64,000 nucleotides of DNA from Prevotella sp. (GTDB lineage Bacteria; Bacteroidota; Bacteroidia; Bacteroidales; Bacteroidaceae), in contig JAFUEP010000044.1 of NCBI GenBank assembly GCA_017470345.1, positions 51,999 to 115,998 on the forward strand, written 5' to 3'. The notes beneath the pieces are model-generated. The model saw nothing but the letters and a program-made list of their open reading frames with translations, did no database searches and was not told the origin of the DNA. Shown in pieces: positions 63,986 through 64,000 of the stretch (positions are counted from its first letter, which is position 1; the number at the start of each line of letters is the position of its first letter). Position numbers and translations under genes: made by a program.

Positions 63986-64000
63986 TAGCGCATTTATAAA

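Noticed and set aside
1-64000. Integrated mobile element or prophage
   Set aside because: No integrase, transposase, phage structural gene or attachment-site pair was seen; only the AT-rich left edge and the RHS tip hint at transfer.

Overview
The window looks like a chromosomal segment from a GC-rich member of the Bacteroidota, most likely Prevotella or a close relative in Prevotellaceae (inference). The evidence is two SusC/SusD pairs, a hybrid two-component regulator, many lipoproteins with Bacteroidota-type signals, secreted proteins with C-terminal tails resembling type IX secretion (T9SS) sorting domains, a psd-pssA-DUF4834 block, and repeated promoters with the Bacteroidota -7 element TAnnTTTG, several with a TTTG about 19 bp upstream. 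No rRNA, tRNA, CRISPR array, transposase, integrase or phage gene was seen.

Left part (1-26372). An AT-rich pair of minus-strand lipoprotein genes lies at the edge; one is a chymotrypsin-fold protease, the other runs off the window. Next come two related modules, each built around a membrane-anchored TPR-TM-AraC regulator and secreted proteins with an Omp28-like thioredoxin fold. Module A is at 1898-7308 (minus) and module B at 19470-26372 (plus). Between them are a 1000-residue protein with receiver-like domains and a PEP/pyruvate-binding domain, a small YD-repeat/dockerin protein, a 1758-residue LRR-RHS protein with an AT-rich, toxin-like C-terminus, gdhA and an rlpA-like gene.

Middle part (26373-44955). 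This holds a glycine-zipper lipoprotein, an LRR/dockerin protein, and a lipoprotein region containing a 5'-truncated gene remnant and a gene apparently split by an in-frame TAG. It is followed by a secreted toroid-like protein, a small acidic protein, trxA, dnaE, a short protein with an InlB/Flg_new-like motif, the phospholipid genes psd and pssA with a DUF4834 gene, and birA-pyrH. The gaps carry dispersed palindromic or tandem repeats, some of which abut start or stop codons.

Right part (45068-64000). Polysaccharide-utilization-like locus 1 is SusC-SusD-beta-helix lipoprotein (45134-51491), then a 59-bp tandem repeat array and a 1320-residue hybrid two-component regulator that probably controls it. 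tadA follows. Locus 2, on the minus strand, is SusC-SusD-surface lipoprotein (63823-56860). A promoter at the right edge points out of the window.

Most long antisense ORFs in the GC-rich genes are reading-frame shadows and were left out. Protein functions are judged by reading motifs; no database search was run.
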